Assembly: GCF_005121165.3 (NCBI RefSeq)
Contig: NZ_CP034413.3
Location: 2,294,001-2,358,000 of the forward strand
Origin: Dysosmobacter welbionis
Lineage (GTDB): Bacteria; Bacillota; Clostridia; Oscillospirales; Oscillospiraceae
Direction: 5' to 3'
Length of the DNA stretch: 64,000 nt
Shown here: piece by piece, positions 39,865 through 48,485 of the stretch
Numbering within the stretch: position 1 is the stretch's first letter
Layout: each line of letters begins with the position of its first letter
Position numbers and translations under genes: made by a program
Notes under the pieces: generated by a model
Database searches by the model: none
What the model was told of the DNA's origin: nothing
What the model saw: only the letters and a program-made list of their open reading frames with translations

Positions 39865-41085
39865 ATGGATCAGAAAAACATCAAGAAGATCGTGCTGGCC
39901 TATTCCGGCGGACTGGATACATCCATCATCATCCCCTGGCTGAAGGAACACTACAACAACCCCGAGATCATCGCCGTATCCGGTGACGTAGGCCAGAACG
40001 ACGAGCTGGAGGGGCTGGAGGAGAAGGCCATCAAGACCGGCGCCAGCAAGCTGTACATCGCGGACCTCACCGACGAGATGGTGGACGAGGTCATCATCCC
40101 CTCCCTGAAGATGGGCGCCAGCTATGAGCAGTATCTGCTGGGCACGGCCTTTGCAAGACCCATCATTGCCAAGAAGCTGGTGGAGATCGCCAAGGCGGAG
40201 GGCGCCGACGCCATCGCCCACGGCTGCACCGGCAAGGGCAACGACCAGGTGCGGTTTGAGCTGGCCATCAAGCGGTTCGCCCCGGATATGCCCATCATCG
40301 CCCCCTGGCGGGAGTGGGACATCAAGGGCCGTGACGAGGAGATCGACTACGCCGAGGCCCACAACGTACCCCTGAAGATCAGCCGGGAGACCAACTACTC
40401 CAAGGACAAGAACCTATGGCACCTGAGCCACGAGGGCCTGGACCTGGAGGACCCGGCCAACGAGCCCCAGTATGAGAAGCCCGGCTTCCTGGAGATGAGC
40501 GTCAGCCCCATCGCTGCCCCCGACAAGCCCACCTACGTGACCATCGACTTTGAAAAGGGCGTGCCCGTGGCGGTGGACGGGGAGAAGATGAAGGCCAGCG
40601 ACGTGATCCGCAAGCTGAACAAGCTGGGCGGCGAGAACGGCATCGGCCTGCTGGACATCGTGGAGAACCGGCTGGTGGGCATGAAGGACCGGGGCGTGTA
40701 CGAGACCCCCGGCGGCACCATCCTCTACAAGGCCCACCAGTGCCTGGAGATGATTACCATCGACAAGGATACCGCCCACATGAAGAGCAAGCTGGCGGTG
40801 GACTTCGCGGACCTGGTGTACAACGGCAAGTGGTTCACCCCCCTGCGGGAGGCCCTCAGCGCCTTCGCTGACAAGACCCAGGAGCACGTCACCGGCAGCG
40901 TGAAGCTGAAGCTGTATAAGGGCAACATGATAACGGCCTCTATCACCTCGCCCGAGTCTCTGTACTCCGAGGAACTGGTGACCTTCAACGAGAGCAGCTA
41001 TGACCAGACCAACGCCACCGGCTTCATCAACCTGTGGGGCCTGCCCGACACAGTGCTGGCACTGCGGGAGCAGGGGAAGCTCTGA
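39865..41085 (+). CDS. argG: argininosuccinate synthase
   Basis: A 406-residue argininosuccinate synthase that joins citrulline and aspartate using ATP. The ATP pyrophosphatase motif is AYSGGLDTS near residue 11, followed by the citrulline/aspartate-binding stretch [14 protein letters not shown] and [19 protein letters not shown]. The length is usual. The ATG at 39865 follows GGAGGGAATTCATT. It is the first of seven arginine genes, all on the plus strand, each with its own spacing. Confidence 0.96.
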   Translation: MDQKNIKKIVLAYSGGLDTSIIIPWLKEHYNNPEIIAVSGDVGQNDELEGLEEKAIKTGASKLYIADLTDEMVDEVIIPSLKMGASYEQYLLGTAFARPIIAKKLVEIAKAEGADAIAHGCTGKGNDQVRFELAIKRFAPDMPIIAPWREWDIKGRDEEIDYAEAHNVPLKISRETNYSKDKNLWHLSHEGLDLEDPANEPQYEKPGFLEMSVSPIAAPDKPTYVTIDFEKGVPVAVDGEKMKASDVIRKLNKLGGENGIGLLDIVENRLVGMKDRGVYETPGGTILYKAHQCLEMITIDKDTAHMKSKLAVDFADLVYNGKWFTPLREALSAFADKTQEHVTGSVKLKLYKGNMITASITSPESLYSEELVTFNESSYDQTNATGFINLWGLPDTVLALREQGKL

Positions 41086-41093
41086 GAGATTTC

Positions 41094-41117
41094 GGAGGGG
41101 AGCGGGCTCCCCTCCGA
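41094..41117 (+). other. first hairpin between argG and argH
   Basis: GGAGGGGAGC pairs with GCTCCCCTCC shortly after the argG stop, without a T-run. Together with the next hairpin it could lower read-through into argH or protect the argG end of the message. Confidence 0.45.
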
Positions 41118-41176
41118 GCCGCCCCACCACCAGTCCTCAGACTGGTGAACGCTGCCCAGGGCGGCTGGGGCAAAGT

Positions 41177-41212
41177 ATTTTCGGCAGGTACACGCCCTGC
41201 CGAAAATGTTTT
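41177..41212 (+). terminator. terminator-like hairpin between argG and argH
   Basis: A perfect 12-bp stem (ATTTTCGGCAGG 41177-41188 with CCTGCCGAAAAT 41196-41207) is followed by GTTTT. It would end or attenuate the argG transcript; argH then needs read-through or its own promoter. Confidence 0.65.
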
Positions 41213-41312
41213 CAATATGCCCGGCGGGGAGAGGCAAGACCATTACAAGACCACAGGGGCGGGGCGGAGAGGCTTCTTCGCCCTGCGTCTGCCATGAAAG
41301 GAACAACAGCTT

Positions 41313-42701
41313 ATGAAACTCTGGGGCGGACGCTTTCAAAAAGACACCGACCTGCTGGTGAATGAACTCAACGCCTCCATCAGCTTTGACCAGCGGCTGT
41401 ACAGGGAGGACATTACCGGCTCCATGGCCCACGCCGCCATGCTGGCGGACTGCGGCATCATCTCCAAAGAGGACGCCGCCGCCATCACCAGCGGTCTGGA
41501 GGACATTCTGGCAGACATCGAGGCGGGGAAGGCGGCATTCACCGCCGACAACGAGGACATCCACATGAACGTGGAGGCCCTGCTCACCGCCCGGATCGGC
41601 GACGCGGGGAAGCGGCTCCACACTGCCCGCAGCCGCAATGACCAGGTGGCCCTGGACTTCCGGATGTATGTCCGGGAGCAGATCCCCGTCATCGTGGGGC
41701 AGCTGCTGGAGCTGGAGACGGTCCTCTGCCGTCAGGCGAAGAAGCACCAGACCGCCGTGATGCCCGGCTACACCCATCTCCAGCGGGCGCAGCCCATCTC
41801 CTTTGCCCAGCATCTGATGGCCTATGCCGCCATGTTCCGCCGGGACGTGACCCGGCTGGAGGACTGCGGGGCCCGGCTGGACGAGTGTCCCCTGGGATCC
41901 GGCGCCCTGGCGGGCACAACCTATCCCATCGACCGGTGGGAGACGGCAAAGGCCCTGGGCTTCGCCGCACCCATGGGCAACTCCCTGGACGGCGTCAGCG
42001 ACCGGGACTACGCGCTGGAGCTTTTGAGCGGCCTGTCCATTTTGATGATGCACCTGAGCCGCTTCGCCGAGGAGGTCATCCTCTGGTGCAGCTGGGAGTT
42101 CAAGTTCATCGAGCTGGACGACGCCTATGCCACTGGCTCCTCCATCATGCCCCAGAAGAAGAACCCGGACGTGGCGGAGCTGGTCCGGGGCAAGACGGGC
42201 CGGGTCTACGGCGACCTGATGAGCCTGCTGACCGTCATGAAGGGCCTGCCTCTGGCATACAACAAGGACATGCAGGAGGACAAGGAGCCGGTGTTCGACG
42301 CCGTGGACACGGTGGAGATGTGCCTGCCGGTGTTCGCCGCCATGCTGGACACCATGACCGTCCGGACGGACAATATGCGGAAGGCCGCCGGCCACGGCTT
42401 CATCAACGCCACCGACTGCGCCGACTACCTGACGAAAAAGGGGATGCCCTTCCGGGACGCCTACACCGTCACCGGCCATCTGGTGGCCCAGTGCACGGCC
42501 CGGGGCAAGACATTGGAGGAACTGACGCTGGAGGAGCTGAAGGCTGTCTCCGAGCTCTTCGAGGCGGACGTGTATGACGCGCTGAACCTGGAGAACTGTA
42601 TGGCCCTGCGGAGCAGCTACGGCGGCCCGGCGGTGGCGGAGACCGCAAGGCAGATCGGGGAGATCGAACAGTTCATTCAGAAGATCAAAGAGAACAGATA
42701 A
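41313..42701 (+). CDS. argH: argininosuccinate lyase
   Basis: A 462-residue lyase that cleaves argininosuccinate to arginine and fumarate, the last step of the pathway. The superfamily signature GSSIMPQKKNPD is near residue 276; HTARSRNDQVALDFR and GYTHLQRAQP are also typical. The length is normal. GAAAGGAACAACAGCTT precedes the ATG. Its fumarate product can be used by the FumC encoded 5 kb upstream. Confidence 0.96.
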   Translation: MKLWGGRFQKDTDLLVNELNASISFDQRLYREDITGSMAHAAMLADCGIISKEDAAAITSGLEDILADIEAGKAAFTADNEDIHMNVEALLTARIGDAGKRLHTARSRNDQVALDFRMYVREQIPVIVGQLLELETVLCRQAKKHQTAVMPGYTHLQRAQPISFAQHLMAYAAMFRRDVTRLEDCGARLDECPLGSGALAGTTYPIDRWETAKALGFAAPMGNSLDGVSDRDYALELLSGLSILMMHLSRFAEEVILWCSWEFKFIELDDAYATGSSIMPQKKNPDVAELVRGKTGRVYGDLMSLLTVMKGLPLAYNKDMQEDKEPVFDAVDTVEMCLPVFAAMLDTMTVRTDNMRKAAGHGFINATDCADYLTKKGMPFRDAYTVTGHLVAQCTARGKTLEELTLEELKAVSELFEADVYDALNLENCMALRSSYGGPAVAETARQIGEIEQFIQKIKENR

Positions 42702-42748
42702 AAGGATAAAAGATAGGCAGATCCGGTAATATCTCTTATCCCTTATCT
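42696..42748 (+). other. imperfect hairpin upstream of argC
   Basis: A purine-rich arm (AGATAAAAGGATAAAAGATA, 42696-42715) can pair with 42730-42748 (TATCTCTTATCCCTTATCT) with two or three mismatches. Its right arm carries TCCCTTATCT, which recurs just upstream of argJ. Confidence 0.5.
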
Positions 42749-42764
42749 TCACTGGGGTGATGAT

Positions 42765-43706
42765 ATGAAACCAAAGGTCTACATCGACGGAAAGGACGGC
42801 ACCACCGGCCTGCAAATCTATGACCGGCTGGCGGCGCGGGATGACATCGGCCTGCTGCTGATCGACGAGGCGAAGCGGAAGGACCCGGGCGAACGGAAAC
42901 GGCTGATGGCGGAAGCGGACATCGTGTTTTTGTGCCTGCCGGACGCGGCGGCTGTGGAGGCCGTGGCCCTGGCGGAGGGCTCCGGCGCCCGGATGATCGA
43001 CGCATCCACCGCCCACCGGACGGCGCCGGGCTGGGTCTACGGCTTCCCGGAGCTGCGGCCCGGCCAGCGGGAGGCCATCGCGGGGGCCCGATATGTGGCC
43101 AACCCCGGCTGCCACGCCACGGGGTTCATCTCCATTGTCGCGCCGCTGGTTCAGGCGGGGCTACTGTCCGCGGACGCGGACCTGTGCTGCTTCTCCCTCA
43201 CCGGCTACTCCGGCGGCGGGAAGAAAATGATCGCCCAGTACGAGGCGGCGGAGAAGGCAGAGAGCCTTTACAGCCCCGGCCTCTACGGCCTGACCCAGGC
43301 CCACAAGCACCTGCCGGAGATGCAGAAGCTCTGCGGCCTGAAAAAGCCCCCGGTGTTCACGCCCATCGTGGATGACTACTACAAGGGCATGGCTGCCACA
43401 GTGCCCCTGCACAGGAGTCAGCTGACGGGGGAGGCCACCCTCCATCAGGTGTGGCAGGCGCTGGCGGACCACTACGCCGGGGAAAAGCTGGTCCATGTGG
43501 CCCCGGAGGGGAGCGCGGACGCAGGATCCAAGCTGTACGGCAACGCCAGAGCCGGGGACAACGGCCTGACCCTGGTGGCGGCGGGAAATGACGAGCGATT
43601 CACCATCACCGCCCTGTTCGATAACCTGGGGAAAGGGGCCTCCGGCGCGGCGGTGCAGAACATGAACATTATGCTGGGATTTGAGGAGACCGCTGGACTG
43701 CTGTGA
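42765..43706 (+). CDS. argC: N-acetyl-gamma-glutamyl-phosphate reductase (short type)
   Basis: A 313-residue ArgC of the shorter class that reduces N-acetylglutamyl phosphate. The active-site cysteine is C116 in NPGCHATGF; DGTTGLQIYDRLAARDD replaces the long-type dinucleotide loop, and HRSQLTGE and the C-terminal GAAVQNMN are consistent. It starts about 60 bases after argH, with GGGGTGATGAT before the ATG, and follows a hairpin that resembles the one before argJ. Confidence 0.93.
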   Translation: MKPKVYIDGKDGTTGLQIYDRLAARDDIGLLLIDEAKRKDPGERKRLMAEADIVFLCLPDAAAVEAVALAEGSGARMIDASTAHRTAPGWVYGFPELRPGQREAIAGARYVANPGCHATGFISIVAPLVQAGLLSADADLCCFSLTGYSGGGKKMIAQYEAAEKAESLYSPGLYGLTQAHKHLPEMQKLCGLKKPPVFTPIVDDYYKGMAATVPLHRSQLTGEATLHQVWQALADHYAGEKLVHVAPEGSADAGSKLYGNARAGDNGLTLVAAGNDERFTITALFDNLGKGASGAAVQNMNIMLGFEETAGLL

Positions 43707-43724
43707 GGCAAAAGTGAAGAAAAG

Positions 43725-43777
43725 AGATAAGGGATAGGCGCGCCCTGATTTTGGCGGGGGAGAGATGTCCCTTATCT
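43725..43777 (+). other. hairpin upstream of argJ
   Basis: AGATAAGGGA (43725-43734) pairs perfectly with TCCCTTATCT (43768-43777), with an inner GCGCC/GGCG helix. The right arm ends 20 bases before the argJ ATG and copies the sequence upstream of argC. Confidence 0.55.
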
Positions 43778-43797
43778 GTTGAAGAGAGGATGATACG

Positions 43798-45024
43798 ATG
43801 CTGAACTTCATCACCGGCGGCGTGTGCGCCGCCCAGGGCTTCCGGGCCGGGGGCATCCACGTGGGGGTCAAGACCCACGCGGCCTGGAAAAAGGACGTGG
43901 CGCTGATCGTGTCCGACGAGGACTGCGCCTGCGCCGCCGTGTATACGAAAAACGCCGTGAAGGCCGCCCACATCCATGTGGACAAGCGCCATCTGGCGGA
44001 CGGAAAGGCCCGGGCTGCCGTTATCAACAGCGGCAACGCCAACGCCTGCGCCCCCATGGGAGAGGAAAACGCGGAGCGGGTCTGCGCGGCGGCAGGCAAG
44101 GCCCTGGGCTGCCGGCCGGAGGATGTGGTGGTAGCCGCCACCGGCGTCATCGGTCAGACGCTGAACGTGGCGGTCATCGAGCAGGGGATGCCGGAGCTGT
44201 GCGCGGCGGCGGCCCACACGGCGGCGGGCAGCGACGCGGCCGCCCACGCCATCATGACCACGGACACCGTCAAGAAGGAGCTGGCAGTGGAGACCGTTAT
44301 CGGCGGCAAGACCGTCCGGATGGGCGGCATCGCCAAGGGTTCCGGCATGATCCACCCCAACATGGGCACCATGCTGTGCTTCCTGACCACCGACTGCGCC
44401 ATCTCCTCGGAGATGATCAAGTCCGCCCTGCTGGAGACCGTTCAGGCCAGCTTCAACCGCATCAGCGTGGACGGAGACACCTCCACCAACGACACGTGCT
44501 GCGTCCTGGCCAACGGCTTGGCGGGGAACCCTGTCATCACGGAGAAGGGGCCGGATTACGACGCCTTTGTGGAGGCCCTGCGCGCCCTGTGTGTGGAGCT
44601 GGCGAAAAAGATGGCCTCCGACGGGGAGGGCGCTACCCACCTCATCACCTGCACCGTCACCGGAGCCGGGAGCGAGCAGAGTGCTGAGACCGTCGCCAAA
44701 TCCGTGATCGGCTCCGCCCTCACCAAGGCGGCCATCTTCGGTGCGGACGCCAACTGGGGCCGGGTGCTGTGCGCCATGGGCTATTCCGGGGAGGACTTCA
44801 ATCCGGACAAGGTGGATGTGGCCTTCCAGAGTCAGGCGGGCAGCGTCCAGGTGTGCGCTAAGGGCCGGGGGCTGGATTTTGATGAAGATCTGGCCAAGAG
44901 GGTCCTGACGGAGCACGATGTCACCATTGCCATCACCATGGGCGAGGGAGATAGCAGCTGCACCTGCTGGGGGTGCGACCTCACCTATGAGTATGTGAAG
45001 ATCAACGGGGATTACCGGACGTAA
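43798..45024 (+). CDS. argJ: bifunctional ornithine acetyltransferase/N-acetylglutamate synthase
   Basis: A 408-residue ArgJ that transfers the acetyl group from acetylornithine to glutamate, so the acetyl group is recycled; it can also make N-acetylglutamate from acetyl-CoA. The autocleavage site with nucleophile T191 is in KGSGMIHPNMGTML, and ATGVIGQTLNV and SFNRISVDGDTSTNDT are typical. This fits the absence of argA/argE here. GAGAGGATGATACG precedes the ATG. Confidence 0.95.
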   Translation: MLNFITGGVCAAQGFRAGGIHVGVKTHAAWKKDVALIVSDEDCACAAVYTKNAVKAAHIHVDKRHLADGKARAAVINSGNANACAPMGEENAERVCAAAGKALGCRPEDVVVAATGVIGQTLNVAVIEQGMPELCAAAAHTAAGSDAAAHAIMTTDTVKKELAVETVIGGKTVRMGGIAKGSGMIHPNMGTMLCFLTTDCAISSEMIKSALLETVQASFNRISVDGDTSTNDTCCVLANGLAGNPVITEKGPDYDAFVEALRALCVELAKKMASDGEGATHLITCTVTGAGSEQSAETVAKSVIGSALTKAAIFGADANWGRVLCAMGYSGEDFNPDKVDVAFQSQAGSVQVCAKGRGLDFDEDLAKRVLTEHDVTIAITMGEGDSSCTCWGCDLTYEYVKINGDYRT

Positions 45025-45206
45025 ACCGGGATGCCCGATAGTGCCCTTGCGGGGAGCGGAGATGGGCCGCTGTCCGGCGGCCTATCCGCACCCCGTAGCG
45101 GGTGCATCTGTCCAGTCATCATAGCTGCCATTCCCGCGTCCCATGGGACACCTCCTCCCCCTCCGGCGGAATCCCGCCGATTTTCAAGAAAAGAGTTGAT
45201 GTTACG
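45025..45206. other. argJ-argB spacer
   Basis: About 180 bases with no gene or strong hairpin; a longer ORF in the argB frame begins in it but has no ribosome site. Confidence 0.5.
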
Positions 45207-46067
45207 ATGTCCTCCCACGCACAGCAAGCGCGGACGCTTGTGGAAGCCCTGCCCTATATCCAGAAATTCACCGGCAAGACCATCGTGGTCAAGTACGGCG
45301 GCAACGCCATGGTGTCCGACGAACTCCGCCGGGCTGTCATGTGCGACATCATCCTGCTGTCCCTGGTTGGCATTCGGGTGGTGGTGGTCCACGGCGGCGG
45401 GCCGGAGATCAGCGAGATGCTGAAGAAGCTCGGCCACGAAAGCCGGTTTGTGGACGGCCTGCGCTATACCGACGCCGAGACCATGGACGTGGTCCAGTCC
45501 GTCCTCTGCGGCAAGGTCAACAAGAATCTGGTGGCCCAGCTGAACCGTCTGGGGGGCCAGGCCATCGGCCTGTGCGGCATGGATGGGCAGCTGTTCCAGG
45601 CGGAGCAGCTGGACGAGAAGTACGGCCTGGTGGGAAAGATCACGGGTGTGAATCCGGAGCCGGTGGAAAACGCCCTGCTCAGCGGCTATATCCCCGTGGT
45701 GTCCACCGTGGCCCAGGGCGTGGACGCGGACACCGCCTACAACATCAACGCGGATACCGCCGCCTCCAAGCTGGCAGCCGCCATGGGGGCGGAGAAGCTG
45801 ATCCTGCTGACGGACGTGCGGGGCCTGCTGCGCAATCCCAGGGACGAGGAGACGCTGATCCACGTGGTCCACACCTACGATGTGCCGGGCCTGGTGGCCC
45901 AGGGCATCATCTCCGGGGGCATGATCCCCAAGATGGAGTGCTGTGTGGACGCCATCGCCGGCGGCGTGGAGCGGGTCCACATCCTGGACGGACGCATTCC
46001 CCATTCCATTCTCATTGAGCTCCTCAGTGATGAGGGCATCGGCACCATGTTGAAAAAGGAGGACTGA
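45207..46067 (+). CDS. argB: acetylglutamate kinase
   Basis: A 286-residue amino-acid kinase that phosphorylates N-acetylglutamate. VVKYGGNAM at about 27-35 and VVVHGGGPEIS near residue 65 form the ATP and substrate sites; NINADTAASKLAAAMGAEKLI is conserved. The N-terminal helix typical of arginine-inhibited kinases (QQARTLVEALPYIQKFTGKT) is present, so feedback inhibition is likely. GAAAAGAGTTGATGTTACG is upstream of the ATG at 45207. argD begins four bases after its stop. Confidence 0.95.
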   Translation: MSSHAQQARTLVEALPYIQKFTGKTIVVKYGGNAMVSDELRRAVMCDIILLSLVGIRVVVVHGGGPEISEMLKKLGHESRFVDGLRYTDAETMDVVQSVLCGKVNKNLVAQLNRLGGQAIGLCGMDGQLFQAEQLDEKYGLVGKITGVNPEPVENALLSGYIPVVSTVAQGVDADTAYNINADTAASKLAAAMGAEKLILLTDVRGLLRNPRDEETLIHVVHTYDVPGLVAQGIISGGMIPKMECCVDAIAGGVERVHILDGRIPHSILIELLSDEGIGTMLKKED

Positions 46068-46071
46068 TCCC

Positions 46072-47250
46072 ATGACCAGCCAAGAGATCAAGGCCCTGAC
46101 CGGGCAGTACATCATGAACACTTACGGCCGCTTCCCGGTGGCCATCGACCATGGACAGGGCGCCACGCTCTACGACCCCGAGGGCAACGCCTACATCGAC
46201 TTCACCAGCGGCATCGGCGTCAGCGATCTGGGCTATGGTTGTCAGCCCTGGGTGGACGCCATCGCCAAGCAGGCGGGGAAGATCGGCCACACCTCCAACC
46301 TGTTCTACACTGAGCCACCGGCCCGGCTGGCGGAGATCCTCTGCAAGCGGACCGGCATGAGCAGCGTATTCTTCGCCAACGGCGGCGGCGAGGCCAACGA
46401 GGGCATGATTAAGCTGGCGAGAAAGTACAGCTTCGACAAGTACGGCAGGGGCCGTGCCGCCATCGTCACTCTGAACAACTCCTTCCACGGCCGCACCATC
46501 ACCACCCTGACGGCCACCGGCCAGGACGTGTTCCACAACTATTTCTTCCCCTTCACCGAGGGGTTCCGGTATGCCGACGCCAACGACCTTGCCTCCCTGG
46601 AGGCCGCAGCGGGGGACGACGTGTGTGCCGTCATGATGGAGCTGGTCCAGGGCGAGGGCGGCGTGCTGCCCCTGGACCGTGACTATGTGAAGGCCGTTGC
46701 CAGACTGTGCGCGGAGAAGGACTGGCTGCTGCTGGTGGACGAGGTCCAGACCGGCGTAGGGCGGACGGGCAGCCTCTTCGCCTTCCAGCAGTACGGCATT
46801 TTGCCGGACGTGGCGTCCTTCGCCAAGGGCATTGCCGGGGGACTGCCCATGAGCGGCATTCTGGCCAATGAGAAATGCCGGGACGTGCTGGGCCCCGGCA
46901 CTCACGCCACCACCTTCGGCGCCAATCCGGTGTGCGCTGCCGCCGGTCTGGTGGTGCAGGAGACGCTGACGGACGCGTTTCTGGAGGACGTCCGGGCCAA
47001 GGGCACGTATCTGCGTAACCAGATCGAGGCGCTGGACCTGCCCTGCTTCGGCGCCACCCGGGGCATGGGGCTGATGATCGGCATCCAGGTGAAGGACGGC
47101 TGGACCAATAAGGAGATCGCAAGCAAGCTGATCGAAAACGGCCTGCTGGTGCTGACCGCCGGACCGAGTATGCGGCTGCTGCCGCCTCTTGTGATCTCCC
47201 AAGAGGAGATGGACCAGGGGCTGGAGATCCTGAAAAAGACGCTCTCCTGA
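46072..47250 (+). CDS. argD: acetylornithine aminotransferase
   Basis: A 392-residue class III PLP aminotransferase that converts N-acetylglutamate semialdehyde to acetylornithine. The PLP lysine is K252 in SFAKGIAGGLPM; NGGGEANEGMIKLARKY and DEVQTGVGRTG are family-typical. It begins four bases after argB, with AAAGGAGGACTGATCCC as ribosome site, so the two genes are translated together. Confidence 0.95.
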   Translation: MTSQEIKALTGQYIMNTYGRFPVAIDHGQGATLYDPEGNAYIDFTSGIGVSDLGYGCQPWVDAIAKQAGKIGHTSNLFYTEPPARLAEILCKRTGMSSVFFANGGGEANEGMIKLARKYSFDKYGRGRAAIVTLNNSFHGRTITTLTATGQDVFHNYFFPFTEGFRYADANDLASLEAAAGDDVCAVMMELVQGEGGVLPLDRDYVKAVARLCAEKDWLLLVDEVQTGVGRTGSLFAFQQYGILPDVASFAKGIAGGLPMSGILANEKCRDVLGPGTHATTFGANPVCAAAGLVVQETLTDAFLEDVRAKGTYLRNQIEALDLPCFGATRGMGLMIGIQVKDGWTNKEIASKLIENGLLVLTAGPSMRLLPPLVISQEEMDQGLEILKKTLS

Positions 47251-47447
47251 ATCTGTCTTTTTCGCTCCGGCCGGGGACCTGCTGCGCCCCGCCGTGACTC
47301 CGGCACTTACACGAACACCCGCTATAACTCTAACACTAACACTAACTATAACCCTAACTATAACCCTAACTATAACCGGAGAATTTTACACAATTTTCCC
47401 GGACTAAATGATAAAAGCGCCCATGGCGGGACAGAGAGGAGACACCC
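47251..47447. other. argD-argF spacer with TAACNN repeats
   Basis: The 197-base gap contains nine uninterrupted hexamers of the form TAACNN (47325-47378), three of which repeat as a 12-mer TAACCCTAACTA. No gene is present. It is described under findings. Confidence 0.85.
47325..47378. repeat. nine tandem TAACNN hexamers
   Basis: Consecutive hexamers read TAACTC, TAACAC, TAACAC, TAACTA, TAACCC, TAACTA, TAACCC, TAACTA, TAACCG. They resemble telomere-type repeats by composition only. Copy number is likely to vary by slippage. Confidence 0.9.
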
Positions 47448-48431
47448 ATGGAAAACCACACCCATTTTTTAAAGCTCCTGGACTTTACCCCGGCGGAGAT
47501 CCAGCAGTTCCTGGACACCGCAGCAGATCTGAAGGCCAAAAAGAAGGCCGGCATTCCCCACCGGTATCTGGAGGGGAAGAACGTGGCTCTGATCTTCGAA
47601 AAAACCTCCACCCGGACCCGGTGTGCCTTTGAGGTGGCCTGCCAGGACTTAGGCATGGGTTCCACCTACCTGGGTCCCACTGGCAGCCAAATCGGTGTGA
47701 AGGAGTCCATCGCCGACACCGCCCGGGTGCTGGGCCGGATGTACGACGGCATCGAGTACCGGGGCTTCGGACAGGAAATTGTGGAGGAGCTGGCAAACTA
47801 CGCTGAGGTGCCGGTGTTCAACGGCCTCACCAATGAGTTCCACCCCACCCAGATCCTGGCAGACTTCCTGACCATCCAGGAGCACTTCGGGAGACTCAAG
47901 GGCATCAAGCTGGTGTATCTGGGGGACGCCCGGTTCAATATGGGCAATAGTCTGATGGTGGGCTGCGCCAAGATGGGGATGCACTTTGTGGCCTGCGCCC
48001 CAAAGGCGTACATGCCGGACCAGAAGCTGATCGATACCTGCTTACGTCTCGCCGCCGAGACCGGCGCGGTGCTGGAGTTCATTGAAGACCCCATGGAAGC
48101 TGTCAAGAACGCCGACGTGCTGTACACGGACGTTTGGGTCTCCATGGGGGAGCCGATGGAGGTCTGGCAGGAGCGCATTGCCGCCCTGGCGCCCTATCAG
48201 GTGACAAAGGCCCTGATGGACAACGCCGGGCCCCAGTGCAGGTTCATGCACTGCCTGCCCGCCTACCATGACCACAAGACCAAGGTGGGGAAAGAGATGG
48301 GCGAGAAGTTCGGACGGGAGACCATGGAGGTCACCGACGAGGTGTTCGAGTCCCCGGCCTCCATCGTCTTTGACGAGGCGGAGAACCGGATGCACACCAT
48401 CAAGGCCGTCATGTATGAGCTGATGAAGTGA
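47448..48431 (+). CDS. argF: ornithine carbamoyltransferase
   Basis: A 327-residue ornithine carbamoyltransferase that makes citrulline. The carbamoyl-phosphate motif S54-T-R-T-R58 in [13 protein letters not shown] and the ornithine motif H268-C-L-P in MHCLPAYHD are intact, and the family-typical length is right. GAGAGGAGACACCC precedes the ATG. It completes the path from glutamate to arginine in this cluster. Confidence 0.96.
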   Translation: MENHTHFLKLLDFTPAEIQQFLDTAADLKAKKKAGIPHRYLEGKNVALIFEKTSTRTRCAFEVACQDLGMGSTYLGPTGSQIGVKESIADTARVLGRMYDGIEYRGFGQEIVEELANYAEVPVFNGLTNEFHPTQILADFLTIQEHFGRLKGIKLVYLGDARFNMGNSLMVGCAKMGMHFVACAPKAYMPDQKLIDTCLRLAAETGAVLEFIEDPMEAVKNADVLYTDVWVSMGEPMEVWQERIAALAPYQVTKALMDNAGPQCRFMHCLPAYHDHKTKVGKEMGEKFGRETMEVTDEVFESPASIVFDEAENRMHTIKAVMYELMK

Positions 48432-48440
48432 GAGAACGAA

Positions 48441-48478
48441 ACAGTGCCCCGGAGTATCAAAACTCCGGGGCGCTGTTA
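48441..48478. terminator. terminator after argF
   Basis: A 15-bp stem (ACAGTGCCCCGGAGT 48441-48455 with ACTCCGGGGCGCTGT 48462-48476, one G-U pair) lies between the convergent argF and the Xre-type membrane gene. The T-runs are short on both strands. Confidence 0.65.
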
Positions 48479-48485
48479 TGCGTCG

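Noticed and set aside
47325-47378. CRISPR array
   Set aside because: The repeats are contiguous hexamers without spacers, so it is a simple tandem repeat. I found no CRISPR array elsewhere in the window.
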